A DNA stretch of 64,000 bases from a virus: positions 1 to 64,000 of the IMG/VR virus record IMGVR_UViG_3300043444_000400; one strand, given 5' to 3'. Each line of letters starts with the position of its first letter. Positions within the stretch are counted from its first letter, which is position 1. The notes under the pieces are model-generated. The model had not been told where the DNA came from. It ran no database searches and saw only the letters and a list, made by a program, of their open reading frames with translations. Shown here in pieces: positions 11,779-19,653 of this stretch. The position numbers and the translations under genes are program-made.

Positions 11779-12099
11779 ATGGAAAAGATTAAGGTTGTAG
11801 ATTACTATGACCATGAGCCTACTGCTTGGGATTCAGGTCTACGAGAAACCCCTATAGACCTCTATTTTGAGTTTGAGCCATATAGCGGTTTTTCTATAGT
11901 CAAAGGCTATAACTTTACTTGTGGGGAATATACTCTTACAGCTAAATGCCCCTATAGTGACGAGACTTTTGACTTTGTTTATGAAGAATGGTGGGGAACA
12001 TCTCTTCAAGAGTGGTTTGAGGATAGCGTAGATTCTTATCTAAATAAGAACAAAATGTCCCAAATGAAACTTAACTTACAAGGAGAAAATCATGACTAA
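11779..12099 (+). CDS. Unknown acidic protein (106 aa)
   Basis: The ATG at 11779 is preferred to a GTG at 11776 because of its AGAGGT upstream. Acidic and aromatic (WDSGLRETPIDLYFEFEPYS). Overlaps the next gene by 8 bases, with an AAGGAGAAA ribosome site for that gene inside its end. Confidence 0.6.
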   Translation: MEKIKVVDYYDHEPTAWDSGLRETPIDLYFEFEPYSGFSIVKGYNFTCGEYTLTAKCPYSDETFDFVYEEWWGTSLQEWFEDSVDSYLNKNKMSQMKLNLQGENHD

Positions 12100-12715
12100 T
12101 CTGATTACTCTGTTTAAGAATTCTGAGAACGAGATTTCACATTTCAAGATTAACGGGGACCAAGACTTTATTGAGGAGGTTCTTTTTGTTGTTGACTTTA
12201 TTCAATATGAGAAATCAGAAGATGCCCTTACTTCAGGAAAGCCTCTTAGCTTTGATGTAAGTGGATGTTATGGCAATTACTACCTTCTTTTAGCTCTCTC
12301 CTCTATTACTCAGTATTTTGAATTTCAGATTGATGGAGTAACTAAACGAATTCCTTCTACAGTTCTTCCTCCAGCTAAGGAAGTATTCGATAAATACCCT
12401 GATTATGAATATAAGAATTGGGGGAAAGATGACCTTGGGGTGGAGGAAATTCCTTGGCAAGATGTTATCCTTGCTAGCATTATTGAGGATTACATTCTAA
12501 CTAATGAACCAATTGTTCTAGAGTATAAAGGTTTTACTTGTACTCTTACAAAAGACCCTGCGAACGACTGGAATTATACAGCAGTTGTAACTAATCAAGG
12601 TGTTGTTTCTTTTGAAGGTCAAGGTAATTTAACCTATCTTGAGACTCAATTTCCCGAATGTGTAGACTCAAAACTTCAAGGAAAGCGTATTTACACTATG
12701 TCCGTCTACTACTAA
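12092..12715 (+). CDS. Unknown protein with HicB-like C-terminal region (207 aa)
   Basis: A good ribosome site (AAGGAGAAAATC) precedes the ATG. The last 70 residues carry the HicB-like order: LEYKGFTCTLTK, YTAVVTNQGVVSFEGQG, then LETQFPECVD where HicB has its AFHEAVD helix. The N-terminal part is unassigned. It opens a series of such genes (12092-14049) without an adjacent HicA toxin. Confidence 0.6.
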   Translation: MTNLITLFKNSENEISHFKINGDQDFIEEVLFVVDFIQYEKSEDALTSGKPLSFDVSGCYGNYYLLLALSSITQYFEFQIDGVTKRIPSTVLPPAKEVFDKYPDYEYKNWGKDDLGVEEIPWQDVILASIIEDYILTNEPIVLEYKGFTCTLTKDPANDWNYTAVVTNQGVVSFEGQGNLTYLETQFPECVDSKLQGKRIYTMSVYY

Positions 12716-12780
12716 ATTAGTTTTTTGTATTAGGGGTTCTTCATTGAGGAGAACCTCATTCATCAAAAAGGGGATTCACA

Positions 12781-13356
12781 ATGTCAAACTTCTTGTACAT
12801 CAATAAAGATTTTGAGTGTTACGTTAAGGGTGATTCCACTTTTGTCTATGCCTTTATGAAAGCTGTTAAAGCTCAAGGCATAGCAGAGGTTGTGTTGAAT
12901 GAAGAACAGCAAACCATATCCGCTAATTATTACCTCAATGCTCTTTATATCCTAGATATGATAGCAACTATGAAGAAGCTATGTCCTGACTTCAAAGTTG
13001 TGTTTTGTAACGTCACAGACATTATTATGTCTAAGGAATTTCCAGATAAAGAATATCTGGACTTCATTGAATTTAATCATGACATAATTCTGTCCTATAT
13101 TGTTCATGCCAATACGAAGCGAGGAGCTAAAGCATTACGCTTTTGTTTCAACAATGACATGATAGAAGATGTGCTGACATTTAGTTATAAGGATTTTCAG
13201 GTTTCTTCTGTTGAGTATAGCGAGATTTATGACAGTTTTGCAGGACTTGCAAGTCATAAAGATGATGTAACTAAAGAAGTTGCCTTTGTTGGTAAAGATG
13301 TAGAAGACCTAAAACAAGCTTTCCATGGTGCTGTAGATACGTATACGCAGACATAA
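12781..13356 (+). CDS. Unknown protein with HicB-like C-terminal domain (191 aa)
   Basis: The ATG is preceded by AAAAGGGGATT. The C-terminal 60 residues fit the HicB-like fold: FSYKDFQVSSVEYSE, FAGLASHKDD, EVAFVGKDVEDL, then QAFHGAVDTY. The N-terminal 125 residues are a separate unknown region with a DMIATMKKLCPDFKVVF stretch. Related to the genes before and after it. Confidence 0.65.
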   Translation: MSNFLYINKDFECYVKGDSTFVYAFMKAVKAQGIAEVVLNEEQQTISANYYLNALYILDMIATMKKLCPDFKVVFCNVTDIIMSKEFPDKEYLDFIEFNHDIILSYIVHANTKRGAKALRFCFNNDMIEDVLTFSYKDFQVSSVEYSEIYDSFAGLASHKDDVTKEVAFVGKDVEDLKQAFHGAVDTYTQT

Positions 13357-13392
13357 GAGGTATAACAGTACAAAAATAAGAGGTATAACAGT
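13355..13392. repeat. 15-bp direct repeat at a gene junction
   Basis: AAGAGGTATAACAGT occurs at 13355-13369 and 13378-13392. The second copy supplies the AAGAGG ribosome site and runs into the GTG start of the next gene; the first copy looks like a duplicate of the same initiation region. Confidence 0.8.
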
Positions 13393-13834
13393 GTTTGATT
13401 ACATTCAGCCTTATGAAGGATACTCTTTCATCTGGAGTTATGTATGGCCTAGTCTTACACAGAGAGGGCTTTCTACAGAAGTAAAAATACGAATCTGGTT
13501 TCCTTCTACTTCTTATCAACAGTTCTTTTCAACAGTAGACTATGTAAAAGCACATAATCTTAATCAATGGACTTTTAATTCCACCGTGGACTCATATATC
13601 AAGAGAATGGAACAAGAAGAACAAGGAGATTTTACTCTTATTAGCCAAGATGTAGGGATGGTTGATTTATTTACCCCTGTTATTACCCAGAAACACAATG
13701 AGGTATATCAAGGTACAGCTAAAGCAAATGACCTACAAGTTGATTTCTATGGACGTTCAGCGCTAGAATTAAAAGCTAGTTTGTACATGGAAGTACAAAG
13801 TCTATATCGTCGTATTCAAGGTTATGAGGACTAA
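13391..13834 (+). CDS. Unknown protein with HicB-like end (147 aa)
   Basis: GTG start at 13391 with AAGAGG 8 bases upstream. The C-terminus has a HicB-like arrangement (EVYQGTAKANDLQVDFYGRS, then LKASLYMEVQSLY). The N-terminus reads MFDYIQPYEGYSFIWSYVW. Same small family as its neighbours. Confidence 0.6.
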   Translation: MFDYIQPYEGYSFIWSYVWPSLTQRGLSTEVKIRIWFPSTSYQQFFSTVDYVKAHNLNQWTFNSTVDSYIKRMEQEEQGDFTLISQDVGMVDLFTPVITQKHNEVYQGTAKANDLQVDFYGRSALELKASLYMEVQSLYRRIQGYED

Positions 13835-13839
13835 GACGT

Positions 13840-14049
13840 ATGTTTGAATTAGAAGACTATAAAGGATTCCATGTTGAGTGGATTGAACCTAATGATGATG
13901 GTTCTTTTACAGGGAAAGCCACAAAAGATAATTATCAAGTTACTTTCGTTGGTACAGATAAAGATTATCTGGAACAAGCTTTTCATGAATCAGTAGAAGA
14001 TTTGTTTGAGTTTGTTGATGGGTTAGAGCAAGAAGGATTAGATGTATGA
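13840..14049 (+). CDS. HicB-like single-domain protein (69 aa)
   Basis: The whole protein is one HicB-like domain: EDYKGFHVEWIEPNDDGSF, TGKATKDNYQVTFVG, then LEQAFHESVEDLFEF. This is the standard order of HicB antitoxins (YKGY, FxG, VxFxG, AFHEAVDDY). No HicA-like (GSHH) toxin is nearby, so antitoxin action is not supported. Overlaps the next gene by 4 bases. Confidence 0.75.
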   Translation: MFELEDYKGFHVEWIEPNDDGSFTGKATKDNYQVTFVGTDKDYLEQAFHESVEDLFEFVDGLEQEGLDV

Positions 14050-14459
14050 CAGAGAAATTCTTCAGTCTAGAACCTATCGATGGCTGTACCTGTGATTGTT
14101 ATGTGGAAACTTATGAAGACACAAGTACTGTCTACTACGGGCTAGTTCAATTAGTTAACAGTGAAAGTTGTGCTGATATTAGTTCTTATACTTTAGATGG
14201 ACTTAAAGAGAAGTTCAGATTGATTGTAGAGCTAGATGCACAAACTGCTAAATTGAATGAGACCTTGATTTTAGAGCAGGAAAACTGGACAGGTGAAATT
14301 GTAGCTTGCCTTATTGACGGGGTAGTCCTTGGTGTTTTCAAAGACGATTGGTGTAATGGTGAGTTCTTTATCCCGGTAGAGGTACTGAATCACATACAAA
14401 CTTATTTTAAGACAATTGTTAGCTTACTAGAAGTTGGTATCACTGTTTACGGAGATTAA
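14046..14459 (+). CDS. Unknown protein (137 aa)
   Basis: ATGA overlap with the HicB-like gene. Contains CTCDCYVE near the N-terminus and two beta-rich halves. No motif recognised. Confidence 0.6.
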   Translation: MTEKFFSLEPIDGCTCDCYVETYEDTSTVYYGLVQLVNSESCADISSYTLDGLKEKFRLIVELDAQTAKLNETLILEQENWTGEIVACLIDGVVLGVFKDDWCNGEFFIPVEVLNHIQTYFKTIVSLLEVGITVYGD

Positions 14460-14464
14460 TCCTT

Positions 14465-14827
14465 ATGTCTGCTATGGAATCCCCTGCATCTCATTATCTT
14501 AAAAGCCCTCAATTATGGGTGAAGCATCCTAACGGAGAATACTCAATTCTTCCTAACGTACATCACACTATTCCTGTAATTGACCATGTTGATTGGCGTT
14601 CATCTAAACGAGTTCCTGTTCTCTATGATTCAGAACCCTGTACAGGATTTAAGGTCCATAGTATCCCGGATACTTGTGCATTAATCGGATATGCTTGTAA
14701 TGTCTTAGGGTTTGGTTTATATCGTGACGGAGATAAGTTAGACCATGACGCTTTTTGTGCTTCCTTGATGAATGAGTATCTTTCAAAAGGAGAGTCTGAA
14801 GATGAAAATCACCTTCCCCTTGTTTAA
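14465..14827 (+). CDS. Unknown protein (120 aa)
   Basis: ATG at 14465, 5 bases after the previous stop. The N-terminus reads MSAMESPASHYLKSPQLWVK; two cysteines in the middle (CTGF, CALIGYAC). Overlaps the next gene by 26 bases and carries its ribosome site (AAAGGAGA). Confidence 0.6.
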   Translation: MSAMESPASHYLKSPQLWVKHPNGEYSILPNVHHTIPVIDHVDWRSSKRVPVLYDSEPCTGFKVHSIPDTCALIGYACNVLGFGLYRDGDKLDHDAFCASLMNEYLSKGESEDENHLPLV

Positions 14828-15185
14828 TTACACTCTTAGTATTGAGCTAACAACGAAAGAAAACTCTGTTAATCCTTCTGTAGCGGAAGTAGGAAAACAG
14901 ATTCTTGAAGCTGTTTCTCTAACCACAAAGACTAAACCAATTCCATACCACTTAGACATTAAGAATTGGTACACCCCTTATGCCAGTGATTTCATTGTCC
15001 TTAATTCTGTAACCAAGGATATGGTGATTGAGCTAGAGAAATATTTATCTCACCTAGGGATGAATAATAAAGCTCAAGTTTTCCATAATGAAGAAGACCA
15101 CACTGTACGAATTAACTTTGCCTCCTCTTTGTTCAGTCGAGATAACTTTACCCATTACCTACAATACATTCAAAAACATGTCTAA
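14802..15185 (+). CDS. Unknown protein (127 aa)
   Basis: The ATG at 14802 is chosen over an upstream ATG at 14772 because AAAGGAGA lies 9 bases before it. The product begins MKITFPLFNYTLSIEL. ACGAAAG word at 14853. No family recognised. Confidence 0.6.
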   Translation: MKITFPLFNYTLSIELTTKENSVNPSVAEVGKQILEAVSLTTKTKPIPYHLDIKNWYTPYASDFIVLNSVTKDMVIELEKYLSHLGMNNKAQVFHNEEDHTVRINFASSLFSRDNFTHYLQYIQKHV

Positions 15186-15507
15186 AAAACACGCACCATC
15201 TCAACAAATTAAGCCCCTACAAGCTAAGAATACCTCTCACAATCGCTATAGTCGTGTAGGAGATTTGATTATTCCTGGAGTTCTTAAGCCCGGTCAAGTT
15301 GTTGTAGGTAAGTCTCAGTTCTTTGATAAGTGGTTTGTCTATCGAATTACCGATGGCCTCAAACCTCTAGCATCACGTTTTACATTTGACAGTCAACCGG
15401 AGGCTCAACATTATGCAAGTCAATGGACATACACTACAGGACGATGGTTCTTTTCCCCTAAAGTTTATATCCCACAAGATGATTCTTCCTTTGAGGGATT
15501 GGACTAA
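15178..15507 (+). CDS. Unknown basic protein (109 aa)
   Basis: The ATG at 15178 overlaps the previous gene by 8 bases. Basic N-terminus MSKKHAPSQQIKPLQAKNTS, then VGDLIIPGVLKPGQVVVGKS. Not recognised. Confidence 0.6.
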   Translation: MSKKHAPSQQIKPLQAKNTSHNRYSRVGDLIIPGVLKPGQVVVGKSQFFDKWFVYRITDGLKPLASRFTFDSQPEAQHYASQWTYTTGRWFFSPKVYIPQDDSSFEGLD

Positions 15508-15820
15508 TCCAGGGTTATATGGGACTTGGAAAGAAGTTCACCACGATGTCACACAGGATTTTTATCTTTCGTGTGACTTCCCTGTTCTAGGGGTTAGTTT
15601 GAATGGCTCTGAGTTTCTTGCTCCTAATGTAGAACATGGAGTAATTAAGACTCTTGAGAACGGTAAGACTTTGAACCTAAAGATTTCCCCTTGCCATAAC
15701 ATCTACTATCTGCATACGGTGGTAGCTCGTACCCTTGAAGGTACATATGGTATTCATGTAAAAAACGAGACAAAGGAGTACAGTGGTAACCAAAGGAGTG
15801 AACTCGCACTGTTGGTTTGA
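15479..15820 (+). CDS. Unknown protein (113 aa)
   Basis: ATG at 15479 (MILPLRDWTNPGLYGTW); the frame is open further upstream but overlaps the preceding gene. Beta-rich, no motif. An AAAGGAG ribosome site for the next gene lies near its end. Confidence 0.55.
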   Translation: MILPLRDWTNPGLYGTWKEVHHDVTQDFYLSCDFPVLGVSLNGSEFLAPNVEHGVIKTLENGKTLNLKISPCHNIYYLHTVVARTLEGTYGIHVKNETKEYSGNQRSELALLV

Positions 15821-16268
15821 TTCAACCCTGTGTGTAGTTTCTCTAGCTAAGAGCTTAGACTCAAATACACAAGGTGCAATCGGCTTTGTCTATGTTTATG
15901 ATGACACCGTATTTGAGAAATTAGTACAAGTCATCAAGAACATTGCGCCTTTACCTTGTGTAGCTACTAATATAGGGAAAGAATCTCAAATTAAGATATA
16001 TTTCCCTACTACATGGACTGCACATAGGGTTTGTAGATTCCTAGACCAAGTTTCACAAGGAATTAGTAGTAAGGCAAAAGTAAATGTTGATAAACGTTTT
16101 AACTTTCCCTCTACTAAGATAACTAGGTATCAAATCTTCAACAAAGACGTAGATTATCATCCTATTGATAGTTCATTTGTTGAATGGTGTGATGCTGTTC
16201 AAAAATTAGAAAGATTAACGGAGGAAGAAGAAGATGGCGAAGAAGGATTCCAGTTCTTCATCGAATAG
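15783..16268 (+). CDS. Unknown protein (161 aa)
   Basis: The GTG start at 15783 is supported by AAAGGAG six bases upstream. The acidic C-terminus (LTEEEEDGEEGFQFF) is encoded by a GAA-rich stretch that also holds the start of the next gene. Function unknown. Confidence 0.6.
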   Translation: MVTKGVNSHCWFDSTLCVVSLAKSLDSNTQGAIGFVYVYDDTVFEKLVQVIKNIAPLPCVATNIGKESQIKIYFPTTWTAHRVCRFLDQVSQGISSKAKVNVDKRFNFPSTKITRYQIFNKDVDYHPIDSSFVEWCDAVQKLERLTEEEEDGEEGFQFFIE

Positions 16269-16428
16269 CACGAATAGTACCTCTCGTATTGCAATTGTTA
16301 CTTGTAAATGCAATCATGCATTTCAAGACCTAACATACGGGATTAAGCGCCGTGTAGCAAATCGGTGTGGTACTAAAGATAACTACAAATATCGTTGTAC
16401 TGTGTGTCTTACTGAGCATAAGAAATAA
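16234..16428 (+). CDS. Small zinc-ribbon protein (64 aa)
   Basis: After a Ser/Asn-rich linker (residues 5-17) comes CKCNHAFQDLTYG, then RVANRCGTKD and YRCTVCLTEHKK. The Cys pairs (CxC, CxxC) suggest one zinc site. I recall similar 'CxCxHxFQDxxYG...RCTVC' proteins from other phages, function unknown. It overlaps the previous gene by 35 bases and closes this gene group. Confidence 0.7.
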   Translation: MAKKDSSSSSNSTNSTSRIAIVTCKCNHAFQDLTYGIKRRVANRCGTKDNYKYRCTVCLTEHKK

Positions 16429-16440
16429 CAACATGAAACT

Positions 16441-16471
16441 CCAGCTTAGTTATATCCCTAAGCTGGGTTTA
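16441..16471 (+). terminator. Hairpin after the zinc-ribbon gene
   Basis: CCAGCTTAG (16441-16449) pairs perfectly with CTAAGCTGG (16458-16466), loop 8 bases, followed by GTTTATAA. The T-run is short, so it may be a weak terminator or an RNA processing site. Confidence 0.55.
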
Positions 16472-16513
16472 TAACAGGTAATCCTTTGCCCTACATTCTA
16501 ATAGGTAATTCAC

Positions 16514-17101
16514 ATGCCTGTAATTCTTTCTTCCACAACCAAGAGTAGTACATATGACCTTAGTGAAATTCCTAAGGACTGTATACCCTTAGCACTTAAG
16601 GACCAAGAGGTTGCTAAGTTACTTCTTGATGCCTTCTACCAACAATGGTATAAGTTTGGTAGTCCACCATTTATTAAGGAGAAAACTCTTACACAGAACA
16701 AAATGGAGTGGGTATTTGTAGAACCTTACGGATATCTACATTTACCTAAAACCATTGGGCGTTACTTCCTACTTAAGGATAATACTTCAGCTAGTCTACC
16801 TTTACCTTGTCGTAATCTATTAAGCCGACATGATATGGGTACTGTTGACCTTAGTAAAGTAGAGGTTAAGAACTTCTTTCCTGAAGCACATATAAAACCT
16901 TTTGGGCAGGAATGTTCCACAATCTGTCTATATAGCCCTTCCTCCGTTGTTTCTCTTTTAGTTCAAACCCGAAGTTCTCGTCTAGAGAAAATTCTTCTAG
17001 GGTCTACTTTTCTTTCGTTTTTACACAGTCAAGGCTTTGAAGTACCTCTTCAAGGCTATTTTTGGCGCAATCTTAAATCAATGGAGTCCTCAAATGACTA
17101 A
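16514..17101 (+). CDS. Unknown protein, first gene of the JAMM/ThiF group (195 aa)
   Basis: ATG at 16514 after a hairpin-containing gap. Features: QEVAKLLLDAFYQQWYKFG, a YLHLPKTIGRYF stretch and a C-terminal helix-rich region. No enzyme motif seen. It overlaps the next gene by 8 bases and is probably co-transcribed with 17094-21947. Confidence 0.6.
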   Translation: MPVILSSTTKSSTYDLSEIPKDCIPLALKDQEVAKLLLDAFYQQWYKFGSPPFIKEKTLTQNKMEWVFVEPYGYLHLPKTIGRYFLLKDNTSASLPLPCRNLLSRHDMGTVDLSKVEVKNFFPEAHIKPFGQECSTICLYSPSSVVSLLVQTRSSRLEKILLGSTFLSFLHSQGFEVPLQGYFWRNLKSMESSND

Positions 17102-17696
17102 TCTCATGCCGATTTCTGAATGGCTTCCTTCTTTTAATAATGAAGGTCAAGAATTTATTGCTGACCAAATTGCTACATTCTTTATGGACCATGAAGAGAT
17201 TCATAAGGAGTTGATTGCTGTTCGAGGCCGATATAACAGTCTAACGAAAGAAGACCTTGTTAACTGGGTTGAACACGAAGGTAATCTGTATAAGACTGCC
17301 TCTGATATGTCTTGGTTCATCATCCATCCAAACTCCTATCTTTGGACTAATGGGCATTGGAGTGAACGATATAACGCTACGGTTGGTCCACTTCGTACTA
17401 AGTGGTCTAAATCAGTCGGTGACTTAACTCTTTTGGGTTGCATGGAGATTACTCGTGATTGGCCTGAAGCTCAGTTGATCATGACTAAGATGGGAAATGC
17501 AAACCGTCTGTACAGTATGAATAAGGCAACCTTCTACTCTCCTCTGTTTTTGCTCTGTGCATATCTGACAGGTTCTCAAAGTCAGAACTTTATGCACAAT
17601 CACTTTCGTTCGTGGCTCATTAGCAAAGGGTATGATGTAAATTTTCATCCCTACAATGTTAATGAAATCCATGACTTTCTTTATGGGGCGGAGTAG
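17094..17696 (+). CDS. Unknown protein (200 aa)
   Basis: The ATG at 17094 overlaps the previous stop by 8 bases. The second half (SMNKATFYSPLFLLCAYLTG, then FRSWLISKGYDV) weakly resembles the end of the preceding protein, hinting at distant paralogy. Its stop TAG abuts the next ATG. Confidence 0.6.
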   Translation: MTNLMPISEWLPSFNNEGQEFIADQIATFFMDHEEIHKELIAVRGRYNSLTKEDLVNWVEHEGNLYKTASDMSWFIIHPNSYLWTNGHWSERYNATVGPLRTKWSKSVGDLTLLGCMEITRDWPEAQLIMTKMGNANRLYSMNKATFYSPLFLLCAYLTGSQSQNFMHNHFRSWLISKGYDVNFHPYNVNEIHDFLYGAE

Positions 17697-18194
17697 ATGA
17701 CGACGCAAAGCAAGTTGTGGCAGATTTGGGAACAGAATGCTCATTATCCAGAACGGCTAAACATGAATAGCTGTGTTGTAATGCGGGTATTCTGTCCTTC
17801 AGCATTCTCTGAATTTAACTTTAACAAGCTTGATTTTGAGTGTCTTGTTAAAGCAGGTCTGGAAGTTATTACAAAAACTCAGCTTCCTTACTTTGAGAAG
17901 TTAATGGCTGTTCCTGATGAATGTATTTTTATCTCTAGCCCTCTAGAAAAGAATACACAAACACAGGTAGCTAATTCTATCTTTGGTTTGTTTAATCAAG
18001 CTTGGACTATGCATGGAGGAAAATTAACACCTTTCTCCTACTATGTATGGGCTTCGGGGGATAAACCAGAGACAGGTTTCTATGAAGACTTCATTGCATG
18101 GCGTATGCAACAGTGGAGTCATCGTTATCGAGTTCTAGAGCTTTCAAAGAAGTTTAACTTCAATGAGAGTATCTATAAGTTTACTAATGGCTAA
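17697..18194 (+). CDS. Unknown protein (165 aa)
   Basis: The ATG follows the previous stop directly. Contains VFCPSAFSEFNFNKLDFECL and, near the C-terminus, FYEDFIAWRMQQWSHRY. No family recognised. Confidence 0.6.
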   Translation: MTTQSKLWQIWEQNAHYPERLNMNSCVVMRVFCPSAFSEFNFNKLDFECLVKAGLEVITKTQLPYFEKLMAVPDECIFISSPLEKNTQTQVANSIFGLFNQAWTMHGGKLTPFSYYVWASGDKPETGFYEDFIAWRMQQWSHRYRVLELSKKFNFNESIYKFTNG

Positions 18195-18222
18195 CACCTA
18201 CAAATCTTAAGGAGATTATCTC

Positions 18223-18546
18223 ATGTCTTTTCTTTCTAACCTTCTCGGTCGCATTTCTGGTCAGCAAGCTCCTGAGCAACTGAATATCCCTGCTATGGAG
18301 CCTCAGCACTACGTACAGGTAACACTGTCTACCAAATATGATGTGCAACTGACTGAAGAGCAAGAGGGATTGAACCTTGTTACCTATCTGACTGAGTACA
18401 CTGGTCAGAACGTAGCTTCTCATAACCTTGTGATTGTCTTCCCTGAGGGTGAATCTCTCTATGGTGAAGCAGCTAAAGCCTATGTTGTATCTAAGCCCTA
18501 CCCTGTATCTGTCACTACGCAAGATAGCACTCAGGATAATGGGTAA
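18223..18546 (+). CDS. Unknown small protein; candidate ubiquitin-like partner of the JAMM/ThiF pair (107 aa)
   Basis: A strong ribosome site (AAGGAG) precedes the ATG at 18223, suggesting good expression. Secondary structure looks beta-rich (YVQVTLSTKYDVQLT, NLVIVFPEGESL), it is small, and it ends in Gly (DSTQDNG). Size and place next to a JAMM protease and an E1-like protein make it a candidate for the missing ubiquitin-like modifier, but no beta-grasp signature is certain and there is no Gly-Gly end. Inference only. Confidence 0.5.
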   Translation: MSFLSNLLGRISGQQAPEQLNIPAMEPQHYVQVTLSTKYDVQLTEEQEGLNLVTYLTEYTGQNVASHNLVIVFPEGESLYGEAAKAYVVSKPYPVSVTTQDSTQDNG

Positions 18547-18551
18547 ATAAG

Positions 18552-18625
18552 TTCCTAGATTTTCTTTCGTGACATTTCTCTTACGACTACACTTCCTAGA
18601 TTGTTACAAACAAGCTTCCTAGATT
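18552..18625. repeat. Three copies of TTCCTAGATT
   Basis: The decamer occurs at 18552-18561, 18593-18602 and 18616-18625 in the 150-base gap before the JAMM gene. A CTTTCGT word overlaps the first copy's downstream side (18564). Similar TTCCTAGAG and TTCCTGGAT words precede CTTTCGTTG in the gaps at 2180 and 42160. Possibly a binding site set for a regulator. Confidence 0.6.
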
Positions 18626-18642
18626 AACCCTGTGAACTGGTG

Positions 18643-18676
18643 AAGGAACCTCTTTAATTAGGGGTTCCTTTTATTT
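18643..18676 (+). terminator. Rho-independent terminator
   Basis: AAGGAACC (18643-18650) pairs with GGTTCCTT (18663-18670) and the stem extends by two more pairs; TTATTT follows. It separates 18223-18546 from the JAMM gene. Confidence 0.75.
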
Positions 18677-18696
18677 ATAGCTAAGGACTATATATC

Positions 18697-19653
18697 ATGT
18701 TGATTGAAGATGGTGTACTTAACGCTGTTAAAGACCCTTACGGTACGATTTACACAGTACGAGATAGTTTATGGTGTAACTATTTAGACAGAGCTACAAT
18801 TCACGAAATTGTAGAAGCTGCTAAATTAATTGACCCTAACTTCTTTGTTACTAAACTTCCTATTGTTAATGATAATGATTTAACTGAAATTGAATACAAT
18901 CTAGACATCCTTATTCCTAAAGAACAATTTCTTAGTCTTACTGGAATCTTTCTGTTGTATGCGGAAGACCGTTTAGAAGTTGGTGCTTTAGGGTTATATA
19001 GGGAGTCTGATAGAGATTGGCAATATCTTATCCCTAAGCACAAGGTGACGAATTCAGTTAATGTTCAATCGGGTAGTAATACGGAGACTTGGCCTTATGT
19101 AACTTTACAGGGGGAAGAGACTACCTTACGTGATATGTATGCTTCGGGCTATGTAATTGCCTCTCAGGAACATAGTCACCATTACATGTCCCCTACTCCA
19201 AGTGCTCAAGATGATATTGATGAAATCAAATCCTCTAAAGGTATTCGTCTTTGTAGAATCTTTGGTTCCGTTAATCACAGCAAAGGTGTATGGTCTTGGA
19301 AAAACAATTTCACTCTAGCTACCCCTTGGACTCGTTATACGGGATTGAAAGAACAGGATTATGTTGAACCTTATCAACATCATGAAGCTCTAGAGTACTT
19401 TCCAAAAACGAAAGAAGATTTGCCCCCAAAGATTGTTGAATTTATTGAAGCAGGAATTCCTAAATACAAATCATTCTATGCGGGTGGACATTCAAATATT
19501 TCTACCCTTCTTAATGATGAATATGAGGAAGTTTGGGTGCGAAATGAAAAACAGTCGAAGATTCCACCTGAATTTAATCCTTCCGACTACACACGATCTC
19601 AATTGCTAGATATCTCTAGTCTTATCATTAAGGAACTTCGTAAACGTCTATGA
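18697..19653 (+). CDS. JAMM-motif (MPN/JAB) metalloprotease-like protein, PRTRC-A type (318 aa)
   Basis: Residues about 155-171 read SQEHSHHYMSPTPSAQDDID, matching the JAMM metal site HxH-x7-S-x2-D exactly (HSH, seven residues, S, two residues, D). The upstream glutamate partner is probably one of those around residues 140-155. JAB-domain proteins cleave isopeptide bonds of ubiquitin-like tags in eukaryotes and are linked in bacteria and plasmids to ThiF/E1-like proteins, as in PRTRC systems. Here the ThiF-like gene is two genes downstream, and the gene between resembles PRTRC protein B. The last gene overlap is ATGA. Confidence 0.75.
   Translation: MLIEDGVLNAVKDPYGTIYTVRDSLWCNYLDRATIHEIVEAAKLIDPNFFVTKLPIVNDNDLTEIEYNLDILIPKEQFLSLTGIFLLYAEDRLEVGALGLYRESDRDWQYLIPKHKVTNSVNVQSGSNTETWPYVTLQGEETTLRDMYASGYVIASQEHSHHYMSPTPSAQDDIDEIKSSKGIRLCRIFGSVNHSKGVWSWKNNFTLATPWTRYTGLKEQDYVEPYQHHEALEYFPKTKEDLPPKIVEFIEAGIPKYKSFYAGGHSNISTLLNDEYEEVWVRNEKQSKIPPEFNPSDYTRSQLLDISSLIIKELRKRL

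Noticed and set aside
12728-12765. Terminator after the gene at 12092
   Set aside because: A GGTTCT/AGAACC hairpin exists but no T-run follows it.
17424-17744. Minus-strand ORFs opposite genes (also 22951-23377, 33363-33692, 43462-43725 and others)
   Set aside because: They lie opposite well-supported genes, have no start signals and read like antisense shadows.
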